Positions 22,963 through 36,024 of a stretch of DNA of 64,000 nucleotides are shown piece after piece. The DNA comes from Phyto melanocephala (lineage: Eukaryota > Arthropoda > Insecta > Diptera > Rhinophoridae). Under the pieces are notes generated by a model. The model was not told the origin of the DNA. It worked only from the letters and a program-made list of their open reading frames with translations, and did not search any database. The stretch's first letter is position 1; each line of letters opens with the position of its first letter. The stretch covers positions 123,217,395 through 123,281,394 of the forward strand of contig OW799234.1 in NCBI GenBank assembly GCA_941918925.1, in the 5' to 3' direction. The translations under genes were made by a program, and so were the position numbers.

Positions 22963-24466
22963 GTTAAATACATATTTTTAGTTAAAAGTGTAGCTCAGTA
23001 GGTCTTAAACAATTTATTGAAATAAACTTTATTTAATTAATAATTTTTTGGTGGAATATACTGAAGAATTATGATAACAACATAAAACATGAGAAATTAG
23101 CAGTCAAAGTTTTCTATTTCAAATCATCAATGTTCAAGTTTTATTTTATTTTACTTTATTTTATTGCTGTTTAAGTAATAATTTTGAATTATTTTCTATA
23201 ACATATTTCATGCTCTTATAAATTTATCGGCCTACTCGTTTGTTTTTACCATATGTAGATTAAAAGCCTTCTTATTACTAATATAAACGTATGTAGGTAC
23301 TAACGATGAATTGGCAAAAAAAAAAAAATTCTATTCCGCTTGTACTACGTGTGTAATTCCATATGAAAATTGTTGGTTTTAATTTTGTCTATAATAAATT
23401 CTCTTTGTTTACGCAGACATTTCTTTTTTTTTATATTTTTCTTTAATTTTTGTTGTTGTTTAATGTAAAATGTTTTTAGTAAAATTACATTGAAGAAACT
23501 TTCTTTACTTTAAGACAAAACAAGAAAGTAAACAAATTGCGATGACATCATTTTGAACGAAGAAAAAAGCTCAATTTAACATACACACAAACACATATCT
23601 TAGGAACATACCTTTTTTCTATCTTAAATCTAGTTTATATGACATGTGAATAGTACCTACACATACAAACACAAAATTACATACTACATGCGTACTTTTT
23701 GTGGTACTTAGCGGTGTCACTAACATTTACACAAACAGTATTGCATCCTTTTTTTTTAATCTTAAACACTAACACCGGTGGCTGAAATAAAAACAGTTAA
23801 AGCAGTATCAACAGTAAAATATAAAAAGGTTGGTCTAAAAAAATAGAGTATTCGAAAAGCAGATTCTACTTTTGCTGGTGTAAGAAGAAGAATATTTAGT
23901 AGTTTAACTAATTAATTTTTTTGCTGTTAATTTTTAAGCTCTTCCCATATATAATAAATTGATTTTGTATTTAAATTTAAAATTTTTTGCAAGCAATTAT
24001 CCGCATTACGCTTCTTGTCACAGATCCACGCGTGCGATTAAGGGCTAAATTTTCTTCATTATGTACAGCGCGACTCATGTATTTTTGGTTCTAAAATATG
24101 CTAGTGTTTTTGTAGATTATAACCATTATCATATACCGTGTTACCGATTATTGATTCCAAAATATACTAGTATTATCGTTATGCAGCTTGTAGAACAAGT
24201 TAGATCACAACCACTATGGCAGTATTAATATAAATAATTGAACAAGCGCCGTTGGTGGATCAGTAATACAACAGAGTTCGTTGCGAGTATATTAGATTTA
24301 GTTTAAAAACATGATGCTTTAAGCTGGAGTTACATACCATGCGTTCTATCCGTTGTTCCGCTTTATGCATCTGTCAAAAAGTAAAATCAGTGTTATTGTA
24401 TGTGGCAAGTTACACGGCAAAACGCAAAGAATGCATAAACGTATCAACGCAGCAAAGTAGGTTTAA
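22963..24466. other. Intergenic AT-rich stretch
   Basis: No supported gene or complete element. Long A/T runs at 23315-23470. Confidence 0.5.
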
Positions 24467-24969
24467 GCTCTAAACACATAGACGCCAGCAGACTTCACAA
24501 CTTCAAGGCTTCAAATGCTGCCAACTTCAAATGCTGCTCTGAAGCAACAGCAACAACATAATAATCAGCTGATGTGCATTTTAGCAATACAAATTTCAGG
24601 GATGCCGCATATATATTTTATAATGAATAATATTAAGTTATTGATAAAAAAAATGTAATAATATCACGAAAAACTATAAAAACACATACACTTATTTCTT
24701 TATTGTATTTTTGTAATGTTCTTTTATGTTTAATATCAAAAATAAGTTTTTTTTCTTTTTTTTCCAATTTGATATATATAATGGCAACACTATATTTGTT
24801 CTTGCTGCCCGTCAAAATAGAAAATAGCCTAAGTTGGCAGCAGCAGCAAATGCTGTTGTGCAGTCGTGCTGCTGTGCTGCCGTCAAAATAATCGTTTTCA
24901 TTTAAACACATGGATTTTATTTTTGACATATTGCTGCTTGCTGTCTGCTGTCGTCTATGTGTTTAGAGC
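24467..24969. mobile_element. Non-autonomous element with long terminal inverted repeats
   Basis: Left end GCTCTAAACACATAGACGCC followed by AGCAGAC. On the minus strand the right end reads GCTCTAAACACATAGACGAC followed by AGCAGAC. That is about 27 bp of near-perfect inverted repeat around 503 bp. The ends extend into CAGCAG/CTGCTG-rich subterminal DNA. No transposase is inside. Confidence 0.65.
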
Positions 24970-25786
24970 ATTACTTTCTACTTTTGTATCCGTCGCATAA
25001 AAGGTGAATAAATGTCAGCTGTTGTTGATAGCCATGGATGACAAATAATAATTGTTTATCAATGTTATCGATAAATCTGTTTGTGTGGTGGATTTATTTG
25101 TTCTATTTTTTTGTGCTAAAGTATTAAAATTACTTTTAACAAAAAAAAAATACATAAAAAAAAACAAAATAAATTAAAATTGAAAAATTGTTGGTTGGGT
25201 TTTTGAAAAAGTTTTTTATAGTTTTTTGTTTTATTTTTGAATTCTCATTTTGTTAATGAGATAATGATATAACTTATAACATTTTAAACTTTCTTAAGAA
25301 TTTGGGTAAAGGTTTACTGATGATCTGGCATAAGCACCAGTGAAATGCATATAAACCAGCTTAAACCCAACAACCAAATAAATAACATAAAAACTAATTT
25401 TAAACACAATTTTTTCATTACCAAAATTTTTATTCTATTTACCGATAACGGTTATGTGCGGAGTGTCATCTCTGTTTGTTTATTATAAAAAGAAAACAAG
25501 TGCAATGGAGGAGATGCTTTTTGATGCTCGTGTTAATTTCAAACATTTGTAGGCCCTTGTAGCACAAAATATAATGTAGATAAACTCAATGAATTCCATA
25601 AATTCCCTTAAAATGTCAACTTCACTTTCCATTTTGGCAAAATTGTTTTTAGTTAATAAAAATGTAAACACAACTGCTGATTAAAACAAAAATGTTGATG
25701 CATAAAACGCATTGTGTGTAACTTGAATTTAGAAACGTATAAAATGGTGAAAAAGTATCAAAGGCAACAACGCATGAACGGATGGT
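24970..25786. other. Intergenic AT-rich stretch
   Basis: Nothing recognised. Confidence 0.5.
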
Positions 25787-26205
25787 ATCCCAGCAAAAAT
25801 TACTGCATACCCGGAAGCAGGTTTGTAAGGGAGAGACAAATGTACTCTCCTTTCCCAACCTGCTTCAGGAAGGCATGATTTTTATATGAGATGTCCCACT
25901 TGGTAGGGCTCTTTGATGCTCTAATTATTTGCTATTTTCACACATGGTTAATGCAGTAATATCATGTCTCTTTTATGTGTTTTCAATAAATTTTTTAAGA
26001 ACTACAGTAAAGAGAGGTAATCATTCGCTTACATTCCTGCATCCTCGTAAGCGAGAGAAGTTGCAGTAAGTTATTTTATAAAAAATGAAATATATTTAAT
26101 AGAAATTTCATTTATAGCAACCTCGAATGCGCTCTAATATTGCGCTATAAGAAGGCATGATTTTTTTTTACTGCTTACCGGTACAAAATAAATTTTTGCT
26201 GGGAT
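25787..26205. mobile_element. MITE-like element, ATCCCAGCAAAAATT ends
   Basis: Both ends read ATCCCAGCAAAAATT on opposite strands, 419 bp apart. An AGGCATGATTTTT block occurs twice inside (near 25871 and 26153). Non-coding. Confidence 0.6.
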
Positions 26206-29200
26206 GTAACTCCAGGTTAACAATAAGTGAAATAATTGGCAATGCTGTTGTTTTGTAACAGTCGATTTCTCAAGTTTTACGCCGAAACAACGTAAAAGTT
26301 AATTTTGGTTTTAATCAGTGATCAAATGAAACTGTTAAATAAAAAAAAAAAATTATAAACTTTAAAAAAAAAGATTAATCAAAGTCATTGAGTGAACCTG
26401 GAGAAAATAAAAGATTATTTAAATAATCCTTTAAAACATCGCTTATATTATTTCCTTTTGACCTTCGACCTTGTTGAAAGGGAATCTGTTTCAGTAAAAT
26501 AGTTTCTAGGGAGAACAAAATTATTTAAAAAAATTTCCAACGAAAATTTTTTGAAAATAGAAACGTCTAGGTCCATTTCCTTATTGAGCGTGAAACTATT
26601 TTGAAATCTACATGTCATTTATAAACCTCACGTTAAAAGTTAAAGGTAGAGTGATCTTCCTTTTAACATATCGGACACTTTAAGGTTAAAGTGAAGTTGT
26701 AATAACGAAAAACTAGTTATCTGTCCGATAACATCCTAACTCCAGTTATCGATAAGTTATAAAAAAGGCCCTTAGTCTAGTTATGTGATTATTATTCTTA
26801 AACCTCGTGATTAGATAGCTCGATATCAAGAGCAGGGTACTTGCGCATGAGCTTAAATAGTAATATACAAGCAATCACCATATTGATATTGTAGACATAC
26901 GGTGAGACCACCTGACGTTATTCGATCCTCTTATTAAATCTAAAGTGTAAATTAAATGAAAACTCTAGTTTATACTTAAAATGCTTGCAAAGTAAAACAA
27001 GTGTCACTCACTCAACTGATGTATTAAAACAAAAAAATAAATAAAAAATACACACACGATTCACATAAGTACATGGTGCAACAAAAATGTGTTTAAAGTT
27101 ATCGAATAAAAACAAGTTTAGATAAAGATGAAATATATACAAGATTTAAGATAAAATGATGATGGCACATTCCAGTCACGATTCACATTCAAAAGGATTA
27201 AAGGATTTCTTAGCCATTAACTTTGAATAAGACTTTGTATATGCACAAATTTGATTGTAGCTTACGTTGCTACATCGATACGGGCACCTCAAACCGTTAC
27301 AACTCTATAAGCAGCAAAAGTACACTAAACTACGTGCGTTTGTATTTTGCTGCAGAAAGCCAGCAAGTATTAGTGTATTAAAATATTCTCTTTTTTGTTT
27401 CAATATCAAATGACGGATTTTAACACTACAAATCCAGACAGGTTGTTGTCTTTCCCCCTTTTTGTCTATCATTTCATTGGAGCTATACAGCATGATGAAA
27501 TGGTTTTATTTAAGTGGCAATGAACACAACTCGAAACATGATTCGTAAGTTTCTTCTTTTTTTTTTTTTTTGTAGAAGTATATAAGAATGTACATCCATA
27601 CTTATTTTGTTTTCAGTTTTAATTGGAACGAAAGATAAAGATCAAGAACTTTAATTAAAATGTAGTTAAGTGCTCGTTGTAGAGGAGTAAGTAATTGATG
27701 CACAGAAGTAAAAGAGTTAATTGTTAATTGGTGATTAAATGAGTTGAATAAGGACTTGCGTAATATTTTACATATTAATGTTTCAAAAACTATAAAAATT
27801 GATACATAAATAAATGGATAAATTTAAATATGTTACAGTAGAAACTAGCCTCTAGTACTGTTGGATGTGGTCCAGTGTAATGCGAGGCTATGTGTGATCC
27901 GTGGGATCAGATCATCTGTAAAGAACCTGATCCTATTACCTAGTTATCTTTATGACTACAAAGTAACACGAGCTTAAAAAAGATTTAAGGTCCCTTTATT
28001 TCTCTCTTTTTATATTTAATCGAATAGTGTAGTTTCTGCTTCATAAAAAGTATTTATTTACATTGGAAAGTACAGAACTCACACTTAGGCCATAGAAGAT
28101 AAAATCTCAATGATAACGATGAGTGGAACGGATTCTTAATGTCTATGTAGAATCAAATTGTTGAATATGAAACTACGAAAAGATACAGAAGAGATATATA
28201 AGTATAAACGAAGTAGCGTTAGTGCTAAAACCTTTCACCGTACCCAACAGAAATGAAGCGTGCTTGAAACAAACGATGCAAAAATTATGTTGTCGAGGAG
28301 AGAAACTAACAAAATTTAAAACAAACAAACAGGGACATGCCTCAGTGTATGATGGGTCCTATGATTGTGATGTATGTAAATTGCTTCTGTTTAAAAAAGG
28401 ATCTCAAATAATACTAAGGACGAGTGGTTGAATTGGTTCAAACATTCAACTGTTCCTATCTTTACCGCCTGCACACGGATGTCTTTAATCATTAACAGGG
28501 TACATATGGTCAAAGACCGAAAGAAATTTATTTATTTGTTCAACGAAAAAATCACTCCTGGATATTTTAAACTAAATGATAGTCCAAGAGCTTTGAACAT
28601 CTGTGAGAGGTCTCGATCTTTCTATATTCCAATGTAAAAGTACAAAGTCCCTAAAAAACCTAAGAAAAAGTTGATAAATGTCCATTTGAAAAAAAAATTT
28701 CCATTCAACATTTCAATTCAATTTATTAAAATTGCTTGATTAAAAATTTTCCTCTACAATATCTTCTAACGAGTTGTTCGCTTAAATTAATTTTGATATT
28801 TTTAAATTAATTTTTTCTGACACTGAAAAAGGAAAATAAAAAAAAACAAACTGCATCTTAATGGCAAAAGTTCTGCATGTTAAACAAGTAAATCCATACA
28901 ATATTTACAGTAGTAGACATTATATGAGGATGATGTAATATAACGTAGTATATTAGTCGTTACTTTTATTTTACTTAAATCCCATTGTCAGTTTGCTGCT
29001 AATATCCACACCAAAATAGCAAAAGATGAAGTGGCGTTAACTTACAATTTGCAACATTAACAAACAAAGAGTATTTTAAAATGGATGGTAAATTAAATTT
29101 ACATTGAAAATATATAAATATGTTCCCGTCGCTCCTACAAGGACGAAGGGCCTGAACAAATATTTTTTCAATGTGATATATCTTGAGCGAGGAATATTTT

Positions 29201-29218
29201 TTCTTCCCAACTTTTAAC
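26206..29218. other. Intergenic stretch with unassigned short frames
   Basis: Mostly AT-rich. Plus-strand frames at 28222-28431 (with CDVCK) and 28428-28637 are somewhat less AT-rich but carry no motif I can place. No exon is called. Confidence 0.45.
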
Positions 29219-29690
29219 TTAAGCTTCGATGTCAAACTGACGTCTCCAGGTATGAGCAGAATCATATATTCTACGATTCTCTTGCGGATTCCAGCTGATG
29301 CCATTTCTGGTAATGTCGCTTGGTTGTCTGCGTAGGGTATGGCTGATCCAGTTCCAGGTAATTTTACTTCTAATTCTACGGAGGCTTTGGTTTGTAAACA
29401 CGGGCAGCATTTTTAAATAAAGCTCTGCCGCCTTCCACGTCTCGTACCCATTAAGAAGAATTGATTTCACATTTGTGTCTACATTTTTAAGCTTTACTTG
29501 GCGGAATAGTGTTTCCATTTAGCTTTTACGATTTTTAATATCTTCGTTAAAATTGCCATCCGCTGTACTTACACTACCTGGGTAGCAGAAGGTGCGCACG
29601 TTTTACAATTTGTGGCTGTTGGTATGAAAGTTTTCTTGCCTTGCTTCGTTTATATACATACATTGATTTAGTTTTGCCGATATTCATTCT
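29219..29690 (-). pseudogene. RTE-like LINE 3' fragment
   Basis: Minus-strand pieces: LRMNIGKTKSM (after the RT palm), VKSILLNGYETWKAAE, NQSLRRIRSKITWNW, then the C-terminal SHTLRRQPSDITRNGISWNP. This order is typical of the end of RTE-type LINE polyproteins. Frameshifts and stops separate the blocks. It lies head to head with the plus-strand fragment that starts near 29691. Confidence 0.65.
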
Positions 29691-30777
29691 CAGACGATCA
29701 TGCTTGAACCACATCATAACATTGCGCATCATACTGGAGCAAATAAATGAATGGCAACAAAACCTACATGCATGTTTCATAGACTTCACCACGGCTTTTG
29801 ACAGCATCTATAGAGGAACTATATGGCAATCACTGCGCTCGAGAAATGTCCCACCGAAATTAATAAATCTCATCAAAGCCCAATACAATGGTTTCAAATG
29901 CAAAGTTCTGCACAACAAACTCCTGTCGCCGGACATAGAACCCAAAACTGGTGTTAAACAAGGCTGCTTAATGTCCCCGCTCCTGTTTCTAGTAGTATTA
30001 GATGACATTCTTAACAAAGCTCTTCCAGATAATAGAGGTATCTACTGGGATATGTTTGGTACCCTCGAAGAATTATCCTACGCCGACGATATTGCGCTCC
30101 TATCAACAAAAATATCGGATATGGAGATTAAGCTTCATCGTCTTAGTCAACAAACTGAAAATTGCGGCTTACGCATCAACGTGAAGAAGACAGAATTCAT
30201 GTCAACGTCTCAAAACCCGCCAACGTTCAAAATAAACGATGAACTAATCTGTCAAACTGAAAAATTTTGCTACTTAGGAAGCATATAAACTCCTTCTGGT
30301 GGCACCGCCGAAGACATCACTTCCCGGATAAACAAAGCTAGGAACAGCTTCTCCCAACTACGTAATATATGGGCATCAGGACAAATCTCAAATAATACCA
30401 AGCTCAGAATATATAACTCAAATGTCAAATCAGTACTCCTGTACGGTTGCGAATCCTGGACACTGACAGCAAACCTTATTAAGAAGCTACAAACATTTTC
30501 TAACCGCTGTCTAAGAAATATTCTCCGAATATGGTGACCCAAAGTGATCTCTAACCAACAACTCCACGAATCTACAAACGAAATCCCAATCGATATAGAA
30601 ATTCAAAGGAGAAAGTGGTGTTGGATTGGTCATTCATTAAGAAAGGATGTCAAGCAGACATGCAGATCTGCCCTATGGTGGAACCCTCAAGGAACCAGAA
30701 TCCAAGGAAGACCAAAAACAACATGGCGACGAAACACAAATAATGAAATCCGCCAAATGAATACATCATGGAACTAA
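29691..30777 (+). pseudogene. RTE-like LINE reverse transcriptase fragment, two in-frame stops
   Basis: A 3' fragment of a LINE polyprotein. In order: CLNHIITLRIILEQ, FIDFTTAFDSI (RT motif A), KTGVKQGCLMSPLLF (motif B), LEELSYADDIALLS with the YADD active site (about 30070-30110), GLRINVKKTEFM, FCYLGSI, VLLYGCESWTLT, WCWIGHSLRKD and SALWWNPQGTR. The frame is continuous except for TAA at 30286-30288 and TGA near 30536, so it is nearly intact but dead. The endonuclease domain is absent, a normal 5' truncation. A DINE-1-like element begins a few bases past its stop. Confidence 0.8.
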
Positions 30778-30789
30778 ACTACTATCTAA

Positions 30790-32405
30790 CAAGTAAGAGC
30801 GCTATATTCGGCCGTGCCGAATCTTATATACCCTTCACAACGTGTAGTCATGCAATAACAGTGGTATGTGTCACCATTCATCCCATATGAAATACGTACA
30901 TACATATAAAAACATACATATATAAAAACGTCCCATTGTAAAATTATAAATTCACGTATGTATGTTAAACAAGTAAAAGCGCTATATTCGGCCGTGCCGA
31001 ATCTTATATACCCTTCACAACGTGTAGTCATGCAATAACAGTAAATTCACGTATGTATGTTAAAAAAAACAAAAAAAAATAAAAAATAAAAAAAAAATTT
31101 AAAAAAAAAAAATTTAAAAAAAAAAAAATTATTATATACATATATAATATATATAAAACAAAAAAAAAATAAAAAAAAAATTAAAAAAAAAAAATAAAAA
31201 AAAATAATAATAAAAATATATATAATATATTAAATAAAAAATAAAAAAAAATTAAAAAAAAAAAATTAAAAAAAAAATTTTAAAAAAATTTAAAAAAAAA
31301 TTTTTTTGCCTCAGCTGGGATTCGATGCCACGTTTTCTCTAACCAGTATACACGTTTGTATGTATGTATGTTGTTGTTGTAATGTTGTTTTTATGAAAAG
31401 AAAATCGAGGTGGTCGTGGGTTTTTGCTCATATCTCAGTTGTTTATGTACCGATGTTTCTGATTTTCAATACCGATCTACTCCCGAATATTTCTGATATT
31501 CTAATACCTTACCCGGGTCCAACCTATGTCGGGGGGCTTCAAAAAGTTGATTTCAACATACACACGGACAGACGGTCAGACGGACAGACGGACAGACGGT
31601 CAGGGCTTAATCGACTCCTCTATTCATAAGCTTTCAGAAAATATATACTTTATGGGGTCGGAAATGAAAATTGTAGAAATTTCACACGGAATGACAAACC
31701 TATATATACCCTTTTTCACTGTGTGAAGGGTATAAAAATCAAAAAAAAAAAAAAAAAAAAATTTTAAAAAAATTTAAAAAAAAAATTTAAAAAAAAAATT
31801 AAAAAAAAAAATTATTATTTATATAATATATATAAAACAAAAAAAATAAAAAAAACAAAAAAAAAATAATAATAAAAAATAATAATAAAAATATAAATAA
31901 TATATTAAATAAAAAATAAAATAAAAAAATAAAAAAAAAAAATTAAAAAAAAAAATTAAAAAAAAAATTTTTTTGGCTCAGCTGGGATTCGATGCCACGT
32001 TTTCTCTAACCAGTATACACGTTTGTATGTATGTATGTTGTTGTTGTAATGTTGTTTTTGTGAAAAAAAAATCGACGTGGTCGTGGGTTTTTGCTCATAT
32101 CTCAGTTGTTTATGTACCGATGTTTCTGATTTTCAATACCGATCTACTCCCGAATATTTCTGATATTTTAATACCTTACCCGGGTCCAACCTATGTCGGG
32201 GGGCTTCAAAAAGTTGATTTCAACATACACACGGACAGACGGTCAGACGGACAGACTGACAGACTGACAGAGCTTAATCGACTCCGCTATTCATAAGCTT
32301 TCAGAAAATATATACTTTATGGGGTCGGAAATGAAAATTGTAGAAATTTCACACGGAATGACAAACCTATATATACCCTTTTTCACTGTGTGAAGGGTAT
32401 AAAAA
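30790..32405 (-). mobile_element. DINE-1-like element, family X copy 4 (host of a nested copy)
   Basis: Read on the minus strand it begins at the TTTTTATACCC end near 32405 and ends with the TTCGGCACGGCCGAA hairpin and CTCTTACTTG at 30790. The sequence is interrupted at 30970-31737 by a second complete copy, after which the interrupted A/T tract resumes. Open frames such as 31973-32296 are by-products of the repeat. Confidence 0.7.
30970..31737 (-). mobile_element. DINE-1-like element, family X copy 5, nested in copy 4
   Basis: A complete member with both termini (GTGAAGGGTATAAAAA at 31737 and CAAGTAAAAGCGCTATATTC at 30970), in the same orientation as its host. The two copies look nearly identical over several hundred bases, so they are young relative to the other copies here. 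Confidence 0.7.
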
Positions 32406-32409
32406 CAGG

Positions 32410-32975
32410 AATGATTACCGTACTTTCGAAATGGCCCTACGCTCCACATAGAGCTAAAGGAATTATATATAATTCTTAGACCAGCCTCTGCTGTTATTGT
32501 TGTGAGCTGTTGTATATTGTTCACCATATCATCGAAGTTGTCATCTGCATAGTCCAGATCACCTTAATTGCCGACCGCATCTTCTACCTCTGCCACCCTC
32601 CATTGGTTTTGTCACAATGGAATCAAGGATAATGTTCAGCAGATGTGGTGAAAATACACATTCCTATAACATTATGATTTAACATGTCAAATGTCAATAA
32701 ACTATAAGCAAAGAGGCATTCGCTACTTGACCGACTCCACCATTATGACTCTGAAGCTGTTCACGAGATCAATACAAAACTTACATGCTAAGCAGTGTTA
32801 TAACTTGCGCATTGTTTCGGCATTTTAGATTGCCTTTTTTTTAATTTTGGTAATAACGCCTTGTTTAAGCTCAGTAGGCAGTTGGTTAGTTTTCCAAAAA
32901 AATTCTGTGGATTGACGATTTGTGCACTAATATGTGGGTCGGCCTTGAGAAGCTCAGCTGAGTTATTGTTACATT
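32410..32975 (-). pseudogene. LINE reverse transcriptase remnant
   Basis: Minus-strand blocks: NSAELLKADPHISAQIVNP, then after frame breaks PHLLNIILDSIV, then GDLDYADDNFDDM with the YADD active site, then VNNIQQLTTITAEAGLRI. This is the RT order of a LINE. Many stops and frameshifts. Confidence 0.6.
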
Positions 32976-34838
32976 GAAAAGATATTTTTCGATTATTTTT
33001 TTTATTGAGTTATAAAGTACTTAGAGTAGGATTATGCATAGAATAGCATATCAAGCAGTAGAGCTTTGCAGACTTGATGAAAAATATGAAAACTTTCGTC
33101 GACACTTTATGATTATGGCATGTGATGCCGTCCTGTTGCAACAACATAACATTTTGCTATATCAAGCAACGTATCATTTTCATACAGGCATATAAAGAAT
33201 ACTCTTAAAAGGTCCATAGCTGGTCCGAAGGTTATTCAAATTTTCCCTGAATTTGCCTTAATTATATCGGAGTACTCTTCCACCAATATTCTTATGCAAT
33301 TCCTCAATATTAATATGGATTGTTTCTGAATTATCCATGCTTAAGCATCAAAAAATGATTCAGCCTTTTTAAATTTTTTAATTATTCTCTTTATGGTCAT
33401 CGAAATGAGATCAATATTTAAACCATATTTAGAATAACATTTTAAAACTATGGCCGATAAACTTTTACTATTTTTCAAATGTTTGCTAAACACTTAAAAC
33501 GTACTCTTTGCATCTAAGTAAAGTCATGTTCCATATTTTTTTAAACTTTTAATTGTGAATTGCTAAACTTTCTTTCTAGGTCTGCCAACAGTTTTCTGCA
33601 CAAATGTTGACAAATTCATATGTAGCGTTTATTTTCAGGACACCTGTTATTTTTTATTAAACGTAAAAAGTTTAGCAGGCTTATGTCATCTACCGATAAT
33701 TATTTATTATATCTAATCGCAGTAATTTTGAGTGAACCTAAAAGTGTTACATTATAACACATTTTTTTATATTAAGGATAGGATATAAATCGCTTCGTTG
33801 CAACCTTAAAACTGTTAACTTTAAATGTGTTATTATCTTTTGCCGAAGTTTGAACACAACTAGCAAGAATCTACATATAACAGCTATAAAATTCTAGGCA
33901 AATAGAGTTGAATTGGGAATTTAAAAATATAGAAAATAAAGCAGTTTGTACAAATGTACTTTCATACGTTGAAAAAGAATGAAAGAATATAAAGAAATAT
34001 TACAAATTCCTTTGGGGCTACTGGCAGCAACAGAATCCGTTCAAACTGACTTGAATTTTTTTTTTGCAATTTTTTCGTTATACTTTTTATTTTTGTTATT
34101 GTTGTTGTAGTTACAGTCATTTGTATAACCCAAAAGCTCGCAAAGATATACTTGTACGGAGTTAGTTGAATGTGAAAGCCGGTTGATAATTCTTTTAAAA
34201 TAGTTCTCGTTTTAATAAGGCGACTAGTTTATTAAGATGGAAATGAACTGGGAGGCATCTTAACCTTTCTGCTTCAATGGTCTCGGTGTCTTATGCTTAA
34301 AAGGATCCAGAACAATGCATGATTCTCTGGGGTAATGAGATGATGCTTAAGCAGGATATAGCAAACACTCCAGTATCCAATTCTTCAATGCATTGAAAGT
34401 CTGAAAGGTTTTGAGCCAAACCTAAATCAGACCTTCAAAAGCTGTCTTTTTATCAAAAGTTTTCATGATAGTACGAAGTTGTCCGTAGAAACTGTTTTTT
34501 TTTTTTTTTTTTGTTAAAAACTGACTTAAGACAATCTAGTGATTTTATTTCAATTTAAATTTATTTCAATTTAAAAGCTTTTATTACAAAATAAGTAAGG
34601 ATCTCTGTTTATGATACAACAATAGCTAACATGCTATTAATTTTCAGCCTTGAAAAAAATGTTTTGCGGCCAACTTCACTACCTCACGCTCTGTCAAAAT
34701 TGAGTTTTCTAATTGTAAAGTGTTGACGTCGGGTCAATTCGGCTTGCTTCATACAAATTGTATGAGCATGATAATTTGTTAACATCTATATACTTTAAAA
34801 ATGCTGCCCGCTCTAGTTTAAGATTTTTTGTATGTATA
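32976..34838. other. Intergenic stretch with faint element debris
   Basis: A minus-strand LQQDG-like trace near 33130-33150 hints at mariner debris but is too short to call. Otherwise AT-rich with no supported feature. Confidence 0.4.
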
Positions 34839-35767
34839 CCGGGTGTTTTTTTCAGTGGTATAGAACTTCGAATTGAAATAAAACACAAGAAAATCGTTTT
34901 AATGACCATCAATTTGGCTTTATTAGAAGGATAATTTTATGCCATTAATGTTTAAATATGATTTCAGGCATGTGGCCGCCGCGGCTGGTTCGAATAAAGC
35001 CAATTCTACAGGTCCAATTTTTAACCACTTTTTCGAGCATATGGGGCCGTATGTCGGCAATAACGCCACGAATGTTGGCTTCCAATTCCCCTAACGTTTC
35101 TGGTTTGTTGGCGTAGACGAGCGACTTCACATATCCCCAAAGAAAATAATCCAATGGTCAAATCACACGATCTTGGTGGCCAATTGACAGGTCCATTCCG
35201 CGAAATTATGCGCTCATCGAATGTTTCCTTCAATAAATCGATTGTGGCGTGCGCTGTGTGGCATGTAGCGCCGTCTTGTTGGAACCACAACTCATCCACA
35301 TTCTTGGCATCCAATTCGGGAACAAAATAGTCGGTTATCATGGCTCTATACCGGTCTCCATTAACGGTAACTGCCTCTCCAGCATTATTTCGGAAGAAGT
35401 ATGGCCCAATGACTCCACCAGCCCATAGAGCACACCAAACAGTCAGTTTTTGTGGATGTAATGGCGTCTCAAGGGTCGCATGTGGATTCTCTTCACTCCA
35501 AATGCGGCAATTTTGCTTGTTGATGTAGCCATTCAACCAAAAAGAGCCTCATCACTGAACAAAATTTTGCGATGAAAATCAGCATCGAGATCAATCTCAA
35601 TTTTCGAAATAAATTTGCACGATTTGCAAGCGTTGTTCTTTTGTCAACCTGTTCATGATGAAATGGCAAACCAAACTGAACATAAATGACATTAGAGTTG
35701 CCAGATTTGACCACAAAATGCCAGTTTTATCTCTATTCGAAAAACAAACCTGTAAAAAAACACCCAA
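34839..35767 (-). mobile_element. rosa-like (DD41D) mariner copy, internally deleted
   Basis: 929 bp with ends CCGGGTGTTTTTTT (left) and TTGGGTGTTTTTTT (minus strand, right), each bordered by TA (34837-34838 and 35768-35769). The minus strand encodes, across frameshifts, a KFCSVMRLF region that in the neighbouring frame reads FSDEALFWLNG, then INKQNCRIWSEENPH, LHPQKLTVWCALWAGG, WFQQDGATCHTA, and in another frame MDYFLWGYVKSLVYA and GGHMPEIIFK. The N-terminal DNA-binding part is largely missing. One frameshift lies near the third catalytic Asp. The ends differ from those of 846-2014 and 42241-43481, so this is a separate subfamily. Confidence 0.8.
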
Positions 35768-35888
35768 TATAAGCAAGTCTCTTAATAATGGTGTGCTTGA
35801 TGCGCTGATTTAGGTTGGTCTGTATGTGTACAAAAATATTGGCAGCTTTGCTTTTAACAGCTTCTTGTAATCTATTTTTTTTACAAAT

Positions 35889-36024
35889 CTGGGGCCAATT
35901 TACGGCATTCGAACGTGATCGAAATTTGAAAATTTTTTGTTGGAATCTCTAAACCTAAAGCACAGCGAACTCGATCGTTCGAGTAAAATTTCGATCGATA
36001 TCGAATGCCGTGATTCGGTCCCTG
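35889..36024. repeat. Small inverted-repeat element (CATTCGA family)
   Basis: 136 bp with arms CTGGGGCCAATTTACGGCAT and, on the minus strand, CAGGGACCGAATCACGGCAT, each continuing into TCGA. Related copies are at 5177-5305 and 5431-5541. Non-coding. Confidence 0.6.

Noticed and set aside
28222..28637. Two short plus-strand frames with CDVCK and a mixed composition
   Set aside because: No recognised family, no splice signals that join them, and length within what chance allows.
31306..31629. 107-codon frame found again at 31973-32296, looking like a conserved duplicated protein
   Set aside because: Both lie inside nested copies of a DINE-1-like element. The similarity comes from the repeat, and other copies have stops in this frame.
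33070..33560. Possible further mariner copy on the minus strand (LQQDG-like trace near 33140)
   Set aside because: Only one short match. No neighbouring family motif or terminal repeat could be found.
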